A stretch of 64,000 bases of DNA. Origin: Udeniomyces pyricola. Taxonomy: Eukaryota; Basidiomycota; Tremellomycetes; Cystofilobasidiales; Mrakiaceae. The notes under the pieces were generated by a model. That model did not search any database. It had not been told where the DNA came from and was given only the letters and a program-made list of their open reading frames with translations. The translations under genes and the position numbers were made by a program. This document shows, in pieces, positions 35,242 to 47,089 of the stretch. Every line of letters starts with the position of its first letter. The stretch's first letter is position 1. The DNA is taken from assembly GCA_039545295.1 (NCBI GenBank), contig BCIK01000025.1:190080-254079 (forward strand), given 5' to 3'.

Positions 35242-38200
35242 CTAGTGATTTTTTTCTCCGATCGCACCAACACCTGCGGCCGTCCGGGTCCTGATACCGC
35301 CCCTACCAATCGCATCGTCCTGGTTGTCTTCATAGCCGTCCCCATGGGAAAGCTGGTCCGACAGACGATCAGGCGACGAGGAGGGGTGGGGCAACCAACT
35401 GGGCGTGTTCCACGGGACAGTGCTCGACCTCGACCTTGGGAGCGAAGACGACGGCGATGAAGGGATGGCCGTGGTAAGGGGACTCATCGGCATAGTTTGA
35501 TTGAAAGTCGGACCGGATCCCACGAGTCCTTCTTGCCATCGATGTTGGAACTGCTGGACAGATTGAAGTCCCCCAGGGCTGAGATTGGAGGAATACATGG
35601 AGGCCAAGTGAGGATTCGTCGCAGGCGTAGGCTGTCGATATTGCTGGTGGTGTTGCAAAGAGTTCATTGGTGGATAAGAGTAGGAGAGCTGGGAAGGTAG
35701 CTCGCCCTGATACTGTCCGGGCCGGTGAGGGATTGAGGAGACACTCTCGTTGAAAGACCATTGAGAAGTACCCACAGAGGCGTTTTCAAAAGGATTGAGG
35801 GATACCATTCGAGGAAGAGAAGGCGGGATAGGCGTTAGCTCCGGAATGGGATCCATATTGACCGAGACTGGAAGATTGGAGAAGGAAACGATAAGAAATC
35901 ACAAGACGTAGGTCAGCGACAGAGCTTCGAGCCACTTGAAAATAATCTGAGCAACATACGGCTATCGCTTCGATCCCTCGACCGCAAGATGGCACCCGAT
36001 GGTGTCTGCTCCGTGAGCTGCTGCTCGTCCCTGCGAGGACCATCATCCGTCCTTTGTTGACTGAAGGTGCCATGGTGTCCAAGAGAGGAAAGTGTCGAGA
36101 GACTAGCTGGAATGCTCTCGGCGAAACCCGACGAAAAGTATTGAGCTTGCGTAGCGGCCATTTGGGCGGGAGAGTTTCCGAAACTGGAGAGACAGAGAGA
36201 GACAGAGCGTCAAGATGTACAACGTCAGTTGATCGTTTGCGCACAAACCCGATGATACATCACAGCAGGAAACAAGAAGATTAACCCTCACCTCTCGTCG
36301 TTGGCCAAACCGGAGAGGCTCATTCTCGCCTGAAGGATGCTCTTGAGCGCCTCTTGAGTCCCGAGCTCGCCCAACTCCGGAATGCCACCAGCGGGGATGT
36401 CATTGTGAAGGAAACAGCATCTGTAAGATGCAATATGATAGATTGGACAAATAAGATAACGATGTTCAGTTCGTGGTCAAGACGCCAGACTTTGGTAAGA
36501 TAAAGGATGTATGAATTCATACCGTCGGCCATACGCGCATTGGCCGAAGAGCCAGAAGGTGGTGCAGATCTGGGTTTTGAACTTGGGATGTCGATCAACC
36601 GGTCGAAGTTCTTCCTTCCCATGAGCGTACTAGGAAGCGAGTTTGGACAACGATCACAGATACAAGACGAGAAAAGAATGAATCAGCCTGCTGAATGGAT
36701 TGCCATCGGTATGGATCGAGTAAGAGGATACGGTGAGATGCCTACCTGGCACTTGTTTACATACTGATGCACAACGCAATGATTAGAGGATACGATCGCC
36801 AAAAGAAAGGGAAACAAAGTTTCAGCACACTCAGGCGGTTGGTAAACGTGACTGCGAACAAAGGAAAGAAGAGGACAAAAGTGGCTGACCTGGCATCGCT
36901 CCACCTCGGTTCGAGCCGACGTATTCTTTTCCCAAGAGCCTACAGGAAACCAATAAGAAGAACAAGCCTTGTTCAGTACGGGACCAGCGTATGCGATGGA
37001 GATGTACGAAAAGTGTAAAAAGAGAAAATGTCACGTACGACACAATTCAGTCTTGTAGAGCTTGGCCTTCTTGTTGTTCGGACTTGGCCCATCGAGCGGA
37101 AGGTTGTGTTCGAGAAGGTATCTCTGGAGGTTAGGATCCATCTGATACGGCACATGACAAGATTGAATTGCAGATGATCAGCAGAGTTTCGTTCATCCTT
37201 TTGACCAAACAATTATGAAATGCACGATAGGATAGAGAAACTACCCACAACAATGGGGCTAATACCATTTCTCATCTCTCCGCCGGAGAAAAAGCCTACC
37301 CCATTTATGCCGATAGTACTGGGAGTGAACTGGCGGGGTGGTCCGTCTTCACCTCGTTGTCCGGCCTTGCTGGTAGACAGGGAGGTGATCGAGCCCGAAC
37401 GGGCACCCTTCGAAGGAAAGAAGCTCGTAGTGGGCGACGGCTGGCTTGAGTTCGAAGTGGAGGAAGATATGCTATACTTGGCAGAGGATGGAGGAGGTTC
37501 CGAGTGACGACCAAAGACACCCGGATGAAGTCTTTGGATAGCTTGGAAGCGGGAGAGAAGTTCTTCGGCGGAGACCGTCTTGGTTAGGCTCGAACCCAAT
37601 GAGGGTGAGTGGAAGCCAGGATGAATCTCACGCTGCTGCTGCTGCTGTGATTGCTCAGTGTGTCGAGGGGGAAGAGTAGAAAAGTTGGCAGAGCCAGGGA
37701 AGATCCCGTCACCAGTCGGGGGAGAAGAGAAGGTATGCGCATGCTGATCGATGCTTGCGAGGATGGTATCTAGAGGGCTAAGCTCCTGCTGCGGCTGCTG
37801 CTGCTGCTGCTGGAACTGATGATGAGATCGCTCGACAGAGGCGGGATGCGAGTATGAGGTCGACGCCTGGAAAGAGCGCTGAAGATCTTCGCGGCTCCTG
37901 GCCAAGGGGTCGTTGATGATGGCGTAAGGTGGCAGCTGCCTCAGCTGAGATGGCAATGCGAGGGAGGGCGGCACCGCTCGCTGTTGCTCTCGGAAGCAGG
38001 GTGGCTCGACTGAAGGTGCCCATCGGCTCGCGCTCAAGCCCGCAGAGCTGGTGTTCCTAGCGGATGGACTGACTCTACCATGCGTGATGGAGTTGTTGCG
38101 AATAGGAGACGCAGCACGACTCGAGTAAATGGAGCGTTGTGTCGGTGAGGCCTCGGAGGTGAGAGTAGACTGTCGTTGCCGAGGAATCCGATCCCTCGAG

Positions 38201-38928
38201 AACTGGGCGTTTCCGGGGGACGGTGGATACTGACTGATAAAGAAATCTTTCGGGTCATCCTGCCCCTCGAACCCTCGAGTATCTATCGGCATAGTTCCGA
38301 AGCCAAACTCAAAGTCCATGCCGAGTCCGAGGCCACCGGGACTACCAGAAGTTAAAGCGGTCGTCCTTGTGTGGCTTTCCCCATGTCTAGCCTGATGAGA
38401 CCCGTGCTCAGCTGCGATCTCGTACGCATCCCGTTCGGGTGAAGTAACGATCTGAACCTTGTCGCTCTGACCGATCTTGGAAGTCGGCGTCATTGAGACA
38501 GTCGAGGAGCCGACGACAGAGGCAGCATGAGCGTTGCTATGGAATCGGGCTACCGAGGTAGAAGGTGGTGCATTGGGCGGGGAGGCCGAGGGAGACAAGG
38601 GACCAGTCGAGTCCGAGTTGACGCCAAGCTGGGCGAAACCAGTCTCGAAACTGGAGTCGCCGTTGACCGAGTGACCCATGAATGAGGTGTCTGGCGTCGA
38701 GGTAGGGTTGTCCTCGTGCGGAGAGTAGTGCAAGCCATCCGAGGCGGACCGGTGGCTCGACGAATCAGAGGAAAGGGTACTGCCTGAGCTCTCGCGAGTA
38801 TGAGGCGGGGATAGCGAGTGCGAGGAAGACCGTGAGACCGGGGGAGTCGAGCGGCGGACAAAGCGATGAGCAAGCATCTGGGATAGATCGTCATGAACAG
38901 AATTTAAATCAAAAATAGCGTTGTTCAT
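35242..38928 (-). CDS. Tandem CCCH zinc-finger RNA-binding protein (TTP/Zfs1/Cth1 type)
   Basis: Proteins with this tandem finger bind AU-rich elements in mRNA 3' UTRs and promote decay. The first exon (38928 to about 37252) encodes about 560 residues of Ser/Pro/Gln-rich disordered sequence. A short exon (from about 37142) encodes MDPNLQRYLLEH and AKLYKTELC. Small exons at about 36936-36887 and 36758-36741 follow, then YAHGKEELRPVDRHPKFKTQ. Finger 1 has spacing C-x15-C-x5-C-x3-H and includes an 18-nt exon coding YVNKCQ. Finger 2 (QICTTFWLFGQCAYGRRCC then FLHND) is canonical C-x8-C-x5-C-x3-H. The C-terminal exons (MSLSGLANDER, MVSLNPFENASVG and onward) are again disordered. The enlarged first spacer, seven residues longer than usual, is the notable deviation. 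Identity as a TTP-type tandem CCCH protein is firm. Confidence 0.9.
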
Positions 38929-41060
38929 CAGTATCGGGGTGATTTATCGAGGTTGTCGCGAGGCCCGGTCGGAAGGGTTTCGTAATGGGAAGAAGCTCGT
39001 ATGTGGAAAAAAAGAAGGGGATGGAGAGAGCAGCGAAGGACACAAAAGAAAGCGTGATGAATCTCGAGGCTCACCCTTAGAGTGATGAGCAAGGTGTTCT
39101 TGAGTGTGGTTTGGGGCGATGTATGGTGGATGGTTGTGAAGTGAAGTCGAGTGAAATTGGGAGTATAATCGAGGATAGGACGAGACTGATAGAGACCAAA
39201 GCATGTGAGATTGGCCGATGGAAAAAATAAAAAGAAATGGGGAGGTAGAAAAAGAAGCAAGGAGAGGGAAAGGAAGGGAAGATTGGTAGGCACTCAGCCT
39301 CTCGCCGGCCTGACGTTCAACCTCATGCCTCAGCCAGACGACGGCTTGCATATGAGTACCTAGGATAGTAAAAAGGAGAACTCACTAAGGTAGCTGCACA
39401 CACTCGACCTGAGTATATGCGGGCAGAGAGGACGATCGGAGGTTCGGAGTGAGGAACGTCGAGGTTGATACTCGAGAGATGGGGGTTTGTTGAAAAGAGG
39501 CTGTGGACAAAGGGGCGAGCCGAGGAAAGAGGGCGGTACTTTCCTGAAGAGGAGAGGAATCGAGCTGAGAAGAATGTGATGACGACACAGTAACAAGAAG
39601 CCTTAGCGATGGAAAGGATAGCGACAGAGGACGACAACTTGCGAGCGATGAAGAGAGTGGTGATGGGGGTTAAGGTTGAGTGAATCGAGGTTCGTGGGCA
39701 GACCCAGGACGGTTGGCAAGGGATAGGATCTGGGGGGTGGAGCCTCACCTGAAGAAGGATTGCGGAGAAGAGGGGCGTAGAGAGAGCAAAGGGAAGCGAG
39801 GAGGAAAGGAGGTCGGTCGAGTTCCGGAGAAGTGTGACTGCCGGGAATTAAGTTCAATGGCGGAGGGCAGCGATATAAGAGAGCGAGCTCCGTCCAGATA
39901 GATTGTGTCGAGAGGACAAAGGAGGGTGAATGAGTGAGACCCTTTGAACAGGCCACGAGGTAAGAGGAGCAGAGAAACGAGAGGACAAGGGAGGGAGGGG
40001 AGGAGGATAGGGATAGGATACGCTGAGGTCAATGTGGTTTGCTGCTCATACGCAAAATAGGTTCCAGTGAAAATTCCCTGTCAGCCAGAGGGGAAGATAT
40101 GCGGGGATGAGGAACGACGCCCCTAGCTGCGGAGTTTCGGCTAGCGAACGCGACAGCACAGGGGACGACAGGGGCGAAGGGATCGCCTGCGTCGCGTATA
40201 AGACCAGGGCGCCAGCAAGAGAGGGGAAAACCGCCGCTTGCGGAACGATCCACGATCTAGAGGATTAGTGAGCAGGTAGAATCCAAGATCATGATGGGCT
40301 GATCGACGCGACTGGATGCATGTCAGAGCAATCCACCAGGTGGCAACGCAGATATGGGGGCGTTCAAGTGATGGTTGTCGCGTCGACAATGGTCGATGGT
40401 CGCGCGCGCGCATGTCGCATGTCGACAGGCCATTCTCCTTCCAATTCCCGACCCGGCCCAATAACACATCATATACATCAAATCCAGAATCAGTGTGTAC
40501 GGCATTCCGGCACGAGTCCAACATTACTGGGGCGCGTATGTAGCCTGAATGTCTCTTCCGGCCCACGTTAGCGAGTGACTGATCCCCAGTATGCATGATA
40601 GCCGATGGCCCTAGTCACGACCAGCATCTTCGTGCTAGCTTGCACAGGCTCCTGGGATCGACCGGATTCTCTCTGATCTTTCTCACGCTTCAATGTTCAT
40701 CGATCAATTGCACAGATCACAACAAGATGCAAGGACGGACGGTCAAGCTAAACCCTTAGCCTCTCAGGGCCACCGTGGGTCAGGACAGCATTGTGATACT
40801 GGCATAGAAAAGTCATTGTCATCCAGTGAACATTGCCTGAGTAGAGAAGGAAGCGAGAAACATGCGTGGGCACAGCGGTAACGTATACCGAATCGGAGAA
40901 TCGTAACAAGATGCGTGATATGAAAGGACCACCAGGGTCCCGGGCTAAAAGGAAAGGGATTTCTGCAAGAGACGACGATCCATTACTAAGATGAATGGTA
41001 AGAGTTGAAAGAGACAGTGATGATATGTACGTAACGAAAGAGCGGTAGATATGGGGTCAA
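38929..41060. other. Intergenic, about 2.1 kb
   Basis: Upstream of the CCCH gene. The stretch 38950-40050 is T/C-rich read on the minus strand and may be a long, possibly spliced, 5' leader. Minus-strand open frames at 39323-39748 and 39603-39956 are Ser/Pro/Leu-rich and unrecognised. From 40050 to 41060 I see no gene. Confidence 0.4.
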
Positions 41061-42384
41061 TCAAGCGTCTCCAATGATGGAGTTGAGCTTGACGTTCGAG
41101 TATATGGTCGAGGTGCCGTCTTGAAGAGTCAACTTAATCTATTTGAGTTTGTCGATGGCCAGAGTAGAAGGCGTCGGAGAAAGAGAGCGAGTATTAAGAG
41201 AGTGGCTAACAAGAGCCTATATGCATCACGATGAGATATGAACGAACGGTAAACGGGCCAGGTCCGAGGCCCGAAGCAGCAAGGAAATAGTTGTAGTCCT
41301 GTTGACATGAAGCGCAAAAGGTGAAAGGGTGAATCAAGATCCAGATTAGTCGTGTGGCAAATCTGGCCCGGTGGACCATCGCTAGTATATGCGAGAAGAA
41401 ACATCACACTTGCCTGTCTTTGGAGGTCGACGTACGCGCCATTCTGGAGGACGGCGAGGGATTGAATTCCGATGTTGGTATGACAAGCTTGGATCGCAGC
41501 CTGTAGAAACAAGGCAAAGTCATCGTGTCATGAGCAAGGGCATGTTTGAGAATCGAAGGTCAGGCAAAGACGCCGACTTAAAGATCGAGTTCTAGAAAGA
41601 CGTACCCAGTACTCTGTGAGATAAGGCGCCGAAAACCAGGACTTAGTGCGAAACTGAGAAGCCTTGAACATGTAGGTACATGTCACCAAGCAGAGTTCAG
41701 GAGCTTACGGCTGCTACCAGTCTTCCAGACAAATGAGACCGGTTGGGTCTCGAGTCCGACCGACCTGCAATCGACAAACGACCAAGTGATGCTAACCCTT
41801 CCAGCAGACTGATCCGCAATCTTGGTGAAAGCATTGGTACTTTGAAATCACGCCAGGAGAGAAGAGCGAGTCAGATCAGAAGTTTTAGTAAACGTTAAGG
41901 AGCAAAGCCTATGCAAGCTAGAAAGAGCGAACGAAAGATCAAGCGAGCCAGCGACGCATTCGGGGCATTTGTTGATGATTTGGACGTTGACGCTTCCACC
42001 TGGTGTGTTAGAATCCATTACACATGGTGTGGTAGGCATAATGCGAGACTTCATAAGAGGTTCAGACAAGCATTGGACCGTAGCCCAAACAAAAGAGTGG
42101 GCACACGCACGAGGATCGGTAACCTTGACGCATATGCCGCACATAGCAGCATTATTCCAAGCAGAGCCGGGAAAGGCAGCGAACATCTAGAAGGAAAGCG
42201 AGAAGAAACGAACCATGAGAGGACTCGGCCACTGGTAGAACATCATGATTGGCTTCATATTGGCGCGCGAAGCAAATCGTGCTGCACATACAGTATCCGA
42301 TCGGGCAGGAAGAAGGCAAGTTCCTCCACTTCCATCGTTGCCATAGAACGTTCCGTCTCCAGAAAAGGGTCCGCTCTGCAGCAT
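41061..42384 (-). CDS. Expansin-like / loosenin protein (DPBB domain)
   Basis: Expansin-family proteins loosen polysaccharide networks without hydrolysis. The exons read SGPFSGDGTFYGNDGSGG and TCLLP, then AFPGSAWNNAAMCGICVKVT and GGSVNVQIINKCPECVAGSL. This is a cysteine-rich double-psi beta-barrel with the GDGTFYG entry and an NKCPEC segment. Downstream exons give ITWSFVDC, NIGIQSLAVLQNGAYVDLQR, FLASGLGPGPFTVR and LTLQDGTSTIYSNVKLNSI, ending GDA. These look like a second, CBM63-like domain, so this is the two-domain form. A secretory signal is expected, but the only reasonable candidate (MSHHPSAFALATLALCY from 42559) runs into TGA before any GT donor. The N-terminus is therefore unresolved, and 42384 (MLQSGPF) is only the first in-frame ATG. 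Confidence 0.8.
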
Positions 42385-44124
42385 AACATGTGAGATGTGC
42401 GAGAATTATATCAGAGCCACACAACTTGACGAAGGTGACAAAATAGCAGAGCATTGTGAATGTCAAAGGACTTTGAGGTCGTAAGTATGATGAGTTGTTG
42501 TGGAATCAGTAGCAGAGAGCAAGGGTAGCAAGGGCAAACGCAGAGGGATGATGGGACATTGAGCAACAGTCGACAACTATCCTGTTTTTTGAGGACAGCG
42601 ATGAGCAAATAAACAGGGTAGTTCTACACCGACAGCCCGTTTTGGGGTACTGGATAGATTGTGTGAACATGTGAAACTGTCGAGCTGTTGCCTCCCTCTA
42701 GAAAAAGGGGTCACTCTTTGACAGCGGAAGCCAGCGAGATCGACGGTCAGCCAGCCTAGCCAGCGTCTACGAACGCCGGGTTTGCAAGCTACTGATATTG
42801 GTGACATGTGGACCGGTCCGATCAGAAAGGGATATATGTGTCATGCCGTTGAGCTATGCAGACAGGGTCCCTGTTAAGGGGTCACGCAAATTAGGTCATC
42901 GTGCATCACACCAAGCCATTGACGCCCCCGCAAGCATCACACATGATGAGATCGAGCAAGAACAGGGGTATCGCATCATACTCCTGTTACGCGTTGTTGC
43001 AGATGATGATGATCGAACCTGGTCGAATGTCGAACGAACGATGATGGTCCAGGCCGTTCAGGTCCCAGCTGACATGAATGTAACGGTCCGATACTAGGAT
43101 GATCTTTCAGTGCTTTCAGTGATCAGCGCATAGCGGTCGTCCACACGTACATGGTACATCGACGAACAATCTTCTCGAATACGTTTCACTCCGTCACTGT
43201 TGGATCGAACCAATGCATCGTGTGATCAGTACTATGTCGTACGTTTATTGTTCGACGGGTACACTCAAACATGAGACGCATCAGTGGAATGCCTACAAAG
43301 ACGACATGCAGGTAAGTGCTATCATGCAGCGTTGTTAGATGTACGCACGTCTGATGATATTGCAGCTAGGGGTCATATCGTCAATGAAACGCTGCTGTGA
43401 TGCAGGCGGATGGTTATGACCATGATCGTTGATTATTATTTTTTAATTATGTTTTGTTTCCATATCCACTAAATCTTCACCTGTCACACCGTAAATAGAA
43501 TTAGCAGGTCTTAGGTTTGTTGCCTTGCCCAGCTAACAAGCAAAGGAAGGAAAACCTGTCGCTCCATCGATCGTCTCAGCCGCCGGGTTTGGCCGGTGGC
43601 CGCCCCACGCGAAGGCGCGAAGGGTCGCGGACCTTACCGCAAGATTGACACGTGTCAACGCGACCACCACAGGCCACCCCTGTTCGATGTTCGGCCTGGT
43701 GTCCTCTGATGACCCCTTTCGGCTGTTGGTCGCGGGACATGCATCTTTGAGCGAGCGATTGGCTGTAAGAGTTTGGTACTCGTGCGTTGATGGAGAGATG
43801 AGGATGGTTGAGCTTCTGACACATTTGCTCATTATCATGGGAGGGATCTGAAGAGTCTAGACGGGACTAAGAATTACAAAGGGAGCCGAGACTTAGCCTC
43901 GCTTTCATGTGACCTCATCGCTTGCTTATTATATTACTTCCCTTCATAGTCTTCCCTTAAGAGGAATCTCTTCACTAACACCCACTAACACCCACTACAT
44001 CTCCACTCCCACACTTCCATTCTCACTCAATCCATCTCATCCGCAAGGACACGCTCACGCACACTCATACAGTCTCTCTCTCTCTCTTTCCACTGCCCAT
44101 CCTTAGCCCTGGATCACCAGCGTC
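42385..44124. other. Intergenic, about 1.6 kb
   Basis: Contains the unresolved 5' part of the expansin-like gene (to about 42560). The rest, to 44124, shows no gene; its right end is a C/T/A-rich leader with a CT dinucleotide repeat near 44075-44090. Confidence 0.4.
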
Positions 44125-45402
44125 ATGTCGCTCACCTTCAACACATCTCCCCACTCGTCGCTCCATCTCGACACGATGGCGGCACCTCACCATCTCAAGC
44201 CGTACCACACTCATCCCATCACCTGCAAAGTTTCATTCCCGCCCATGTACAACCTCCCCGTCCAACCGAACGCTCGCACTCCCTCGAGCCCCGAGACCAA
44301 CCCGCGCAGGGAAGCCTTCAAGACGGAACTTTTCCGGGTCAAAAGCCGCGATGCTGACCTTGACGCCAAGCGACATGCCGATGAAACCAAGGCGATGGAG
44401 AACGTCGAGTTCGTCTTGCAAGGCAGACTCTGGGTTGCTCTCGTGCGTCTGCTCTGACGCTGGCTTGTCATTTCTCGCAGTCGAGCCAAGCCACTGATGT
44501 CTTGGCTGACGATGTTTTTTTTTTTATGCTTACTTATTCTTTTTTTTTACTTCTGAATTATTGACTTTTACGGCGGCCCTTGCAGAGTGATCTACACTTC
44601 CTCCTCACTCCGTCCGCGCACCCTTACACCACGGCCCTTCACTCGCCCCCGGGCTCTCCCCGCCTTGGGGGTGGTCGAAGGCTCTCGTTCAACGCCCTCT
44701 TTGGAGGCAAGCCGGCCAAGCCCATGTCACCCCCTTCGGCCCAAGATAGTTTCGAGCTCGAAGACGACTCGGACCAGGAATCCGGCTCGACCCCCGGTGT
44801 CCGTAAGCTGAGAGTCAAGAGGACGAGCCAAGGCGCCGTCGGTGGGACCAGGATGGAGAGAACCAAGTCGGTCGGCGATGGATGGCCTCTCGTCATCGAT
44901 GTACGCCGTCTTGCTCTTCTCATCTTCATGATTCTCTCTACTGAGTATTCTGACGACCTATCCACTTGGATACGCTCGCTCTTTCTCATCAACAGAACCA
45001 ACCTCTCACTCACTTTTCCTTGCCTGTGAGCCTCCTCATCCACCCATCTACGACCCTCAACCTTCAACTGTCCAAGCCGCTCCCTGCAGGCGCCTCGACC
45101 TCGCCTTCCCAATCATTCCTCGAGAGATCTCCAGCAACTGTGACTCTCATCTGCCCACCTGGAACGGTCGATAAGCGATCGCTCGGCGGCAAGATTGAGT
45201 TTGTGTTTGGCGAGGTGCTCAGCGGTGATTCGTGAGTTGTGTCTTTCTAGCGTAGATAGTGCCTCTGATTCGGCACTCTCTCGTAAGATGACTGATGGGA
45301 CCTTTCTTTGACAGTGAGGCTGAGGTCCTCTACGACCACATTCACCTTGCCATGGAACGTGCTCGAGGCAATTCTGGCCTTACATCCACTGGTCAGCTCT
45401 GA
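44125..45402 (+). CDS. Hypothetical protein, conserved-looking
   Basis: Not recognised. Exons 44125-44442, 44586-44900, 44996-45231 and 45315-45402 fit in frame and give 318 residues. The N-terminal part has AHHxxPYHTHPITCKVSFPP-like sequence and a Lys/Arg/Asp-rich segment (KSRDADLDAKRHADETKAME). Then comes an aliphatic stretch (VEFVLQGRLWVALSDLHFLL) and a Ser/Gly-rich linker. A probably beta-rich C-terminal half follows (FSLPVSLLIHPSTTLNLQLS, TVTLICPPGTVD, GKIEFVFGEVLSG, LYDHIHLAMERARG). There is no signal peptide or transmembrane helix. The clean splicing and varied amino-acid use support a real gene. Confidence 0.75.
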
Positions 45403-45915
45403 ACACAATCCAGTCTAGTCTTTATTTATATAATTAGCGGTTTCCTTTTCAGTTCTTTGTTTCCCGTTTCACTCATTCTGATTCCCATACTGGGTACGTT
45501 TGTAAGAGTCGCTCTCATGTATGTCGTGGTTCTCGTATTTTAGTTCCAATCCGTCTTATTGTATCTTTCTATTGCCTAGTGATGCGATCTCTTCAGCTTT
45601 TGCTCCGTTGTTGTTTTTCTTTTGTCCTCTGGCCATGGCCCTTTTCCTGGCTTCACCTTGCGCTCGTTATCGACTGAATTGCTGTTGATTCTTATGTAAT
45701 GATTTTTTGATGTGAATCTGTGTGGTTTTGGCATCTGTGCCAGCTTGTGTATTCAACGACAGATGTTACTACTAATTAAGTGCGTTGTCTGCGAAAGAAA
45801 TCGACGTGATCGAGCCATCTGATTGACTAAAAGTCCACTCTCATGCGGTTTGACCGCCTCCGCCGGCAACCCCTTCTTCGCCGCCAACCCGGACATCGTC
45901 TTCTCTTCGCCCAGC
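45403..45915. other. Intergenic, 3' UTR and short promoter
   Basis: T-rich 3' flank of the preceding gene, followed by the short upstream region of the DUF866 gene. No gene seen. Confidence 0.45.
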
Positions 45916-47089
45916 ATGGTTGTGAGGCCTCTCGATCTTTCAGCCGTTCACCTTCTTGCTCACGACTAATAGCTCACTCTACCAACCATGTCCCTCGACG
46001 TTTAGAAACTCACCCTCCTCGTCAAAGCCACCATGGACAACATCACTGAGCTCCGACCGCTCAACGACAATCACGAGTTTCACTTTACCGTTCGTGCCAC
46101 GTCTCTTCTATTTCTCCTCCTTTATCAACGATGCTCGATACAAGACTTTGCAAATGAACAACTTACCCAGAGGGTTTCGGTGCTCAATGCAGATTCAATG
46201 CAGCTCGTGCCATGAAGTCCACCCGAATTCCGTTGCTATCAACCGACAGGTCCGTTGCCCAAAACGTCCAACTGCTCTATTCTCCTATGCCTTGCTCACG
46301 TTGCGTGTTCTTTTGTCTTTCTGAACGACGTGCCTCACAGGAGGAGCATGAGATCACTTCTAGCAAAGGAACGGCTGGATTCGTTTGGAAGTGTGGGTTC
46401 TGCAAGGTAAGCTTCGATCAGACATAAAATCGTCGGAGTCGTTCCGGCGGGCTCCTATCGCGTTGTTGGGCTGACGTGACTGCCCCGAGGGCTTACCATC
46501 TGACGGAACATAGACAGAGCTGATATACATGTACACTAGTTGTAGAAGGAAGTACAGATACTAACTTTGCCGCCTCTGTTCCTGTTCTTTCTTTCCCCGA
46601 TGATCGCTCCGACGCCACTTCTTCGTCTCAGCGCGAATCGACCCTCTCTTTCATTCCACCCACCGCCCCGTCTTCTGGTCCTTTGAAGGCCAAAAAGAAC
46701 GCCAAGACCCCTTCGACGACGGTCCCCTTGCCTATCACCGAGTCTGACGCGTGGACTGTCTTCCTAAGCGTCGAATGCAGAGGGATGGAGGTCGTTGGGT
46801 TCGAATGGGAGGGTGATTGGACGGCCAAGGTCCCGGAGCAGGAGACGGTGTTTGAGCCGATTGTGTTTGAGGATGGACGATGGGATGAGTACGACGACAA
46901 GGTATGTCTGGTGAGAGCCGCAGAGGTATCAAAAAGCGAAAGGGGGGGGGGGGGGGGGGGGAGGTTCATATGGCTGTGATTCTGGTATATAGCTGACGGT
47001 CTCTGACTGTTTGTTGCTTGGTTATGACTCAACAGTCTGAGTTGCCTTGCTCAATAGAGGACCTTGAGTCCAAGTGGGAGAAGGCCTGA
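45916..47089 (+). CDS. DUF866 / CXXC zinc-binding protein (CZIB family, UPF0587)
   Basis: Small conserved eukaryotic protein binding one zinc through two CxxC pairs. Exon 1 codes only MV (45916-45921). The intron ends at TTTAG (46005) and exon 2 reads KLTLLVKATMDNITELRP, the family signature. The zinc ligands follow in IQCSSCHEVHPNSV and GFVWKCGFCK. A Ser/Thr/Pro-rich insert precedes the conserved C-terminus (FLSVECRGMEVVGFEWEGDW, FEDGRWDEYDDK), ending EDLESKWEKA. The junction between the CGFCK exon (ending about 46408) and the exon readable from about 46545 is unresolved: with GT at 46409, no AG restores the frame. Either a tiny exon or a non-canonical site is involved. The family is about 160 residues; this one is longer because of the insert. 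Confidence 0.85.
46942..46961 (+). repeat. G20 homopolymer in an intron
   Basis: Twenty G in the last intron of the DUF866 gene, in the sense orientation of the transcript. Confidence 0.85.

Noticed and set aside
39323..39956. Minus-strand open frames upstream of the CCCH gene.
   Set aside because: Ser/Pro/Leu-rich translation of pyrimidine-rich DNA with no domain; more likely a leader region.
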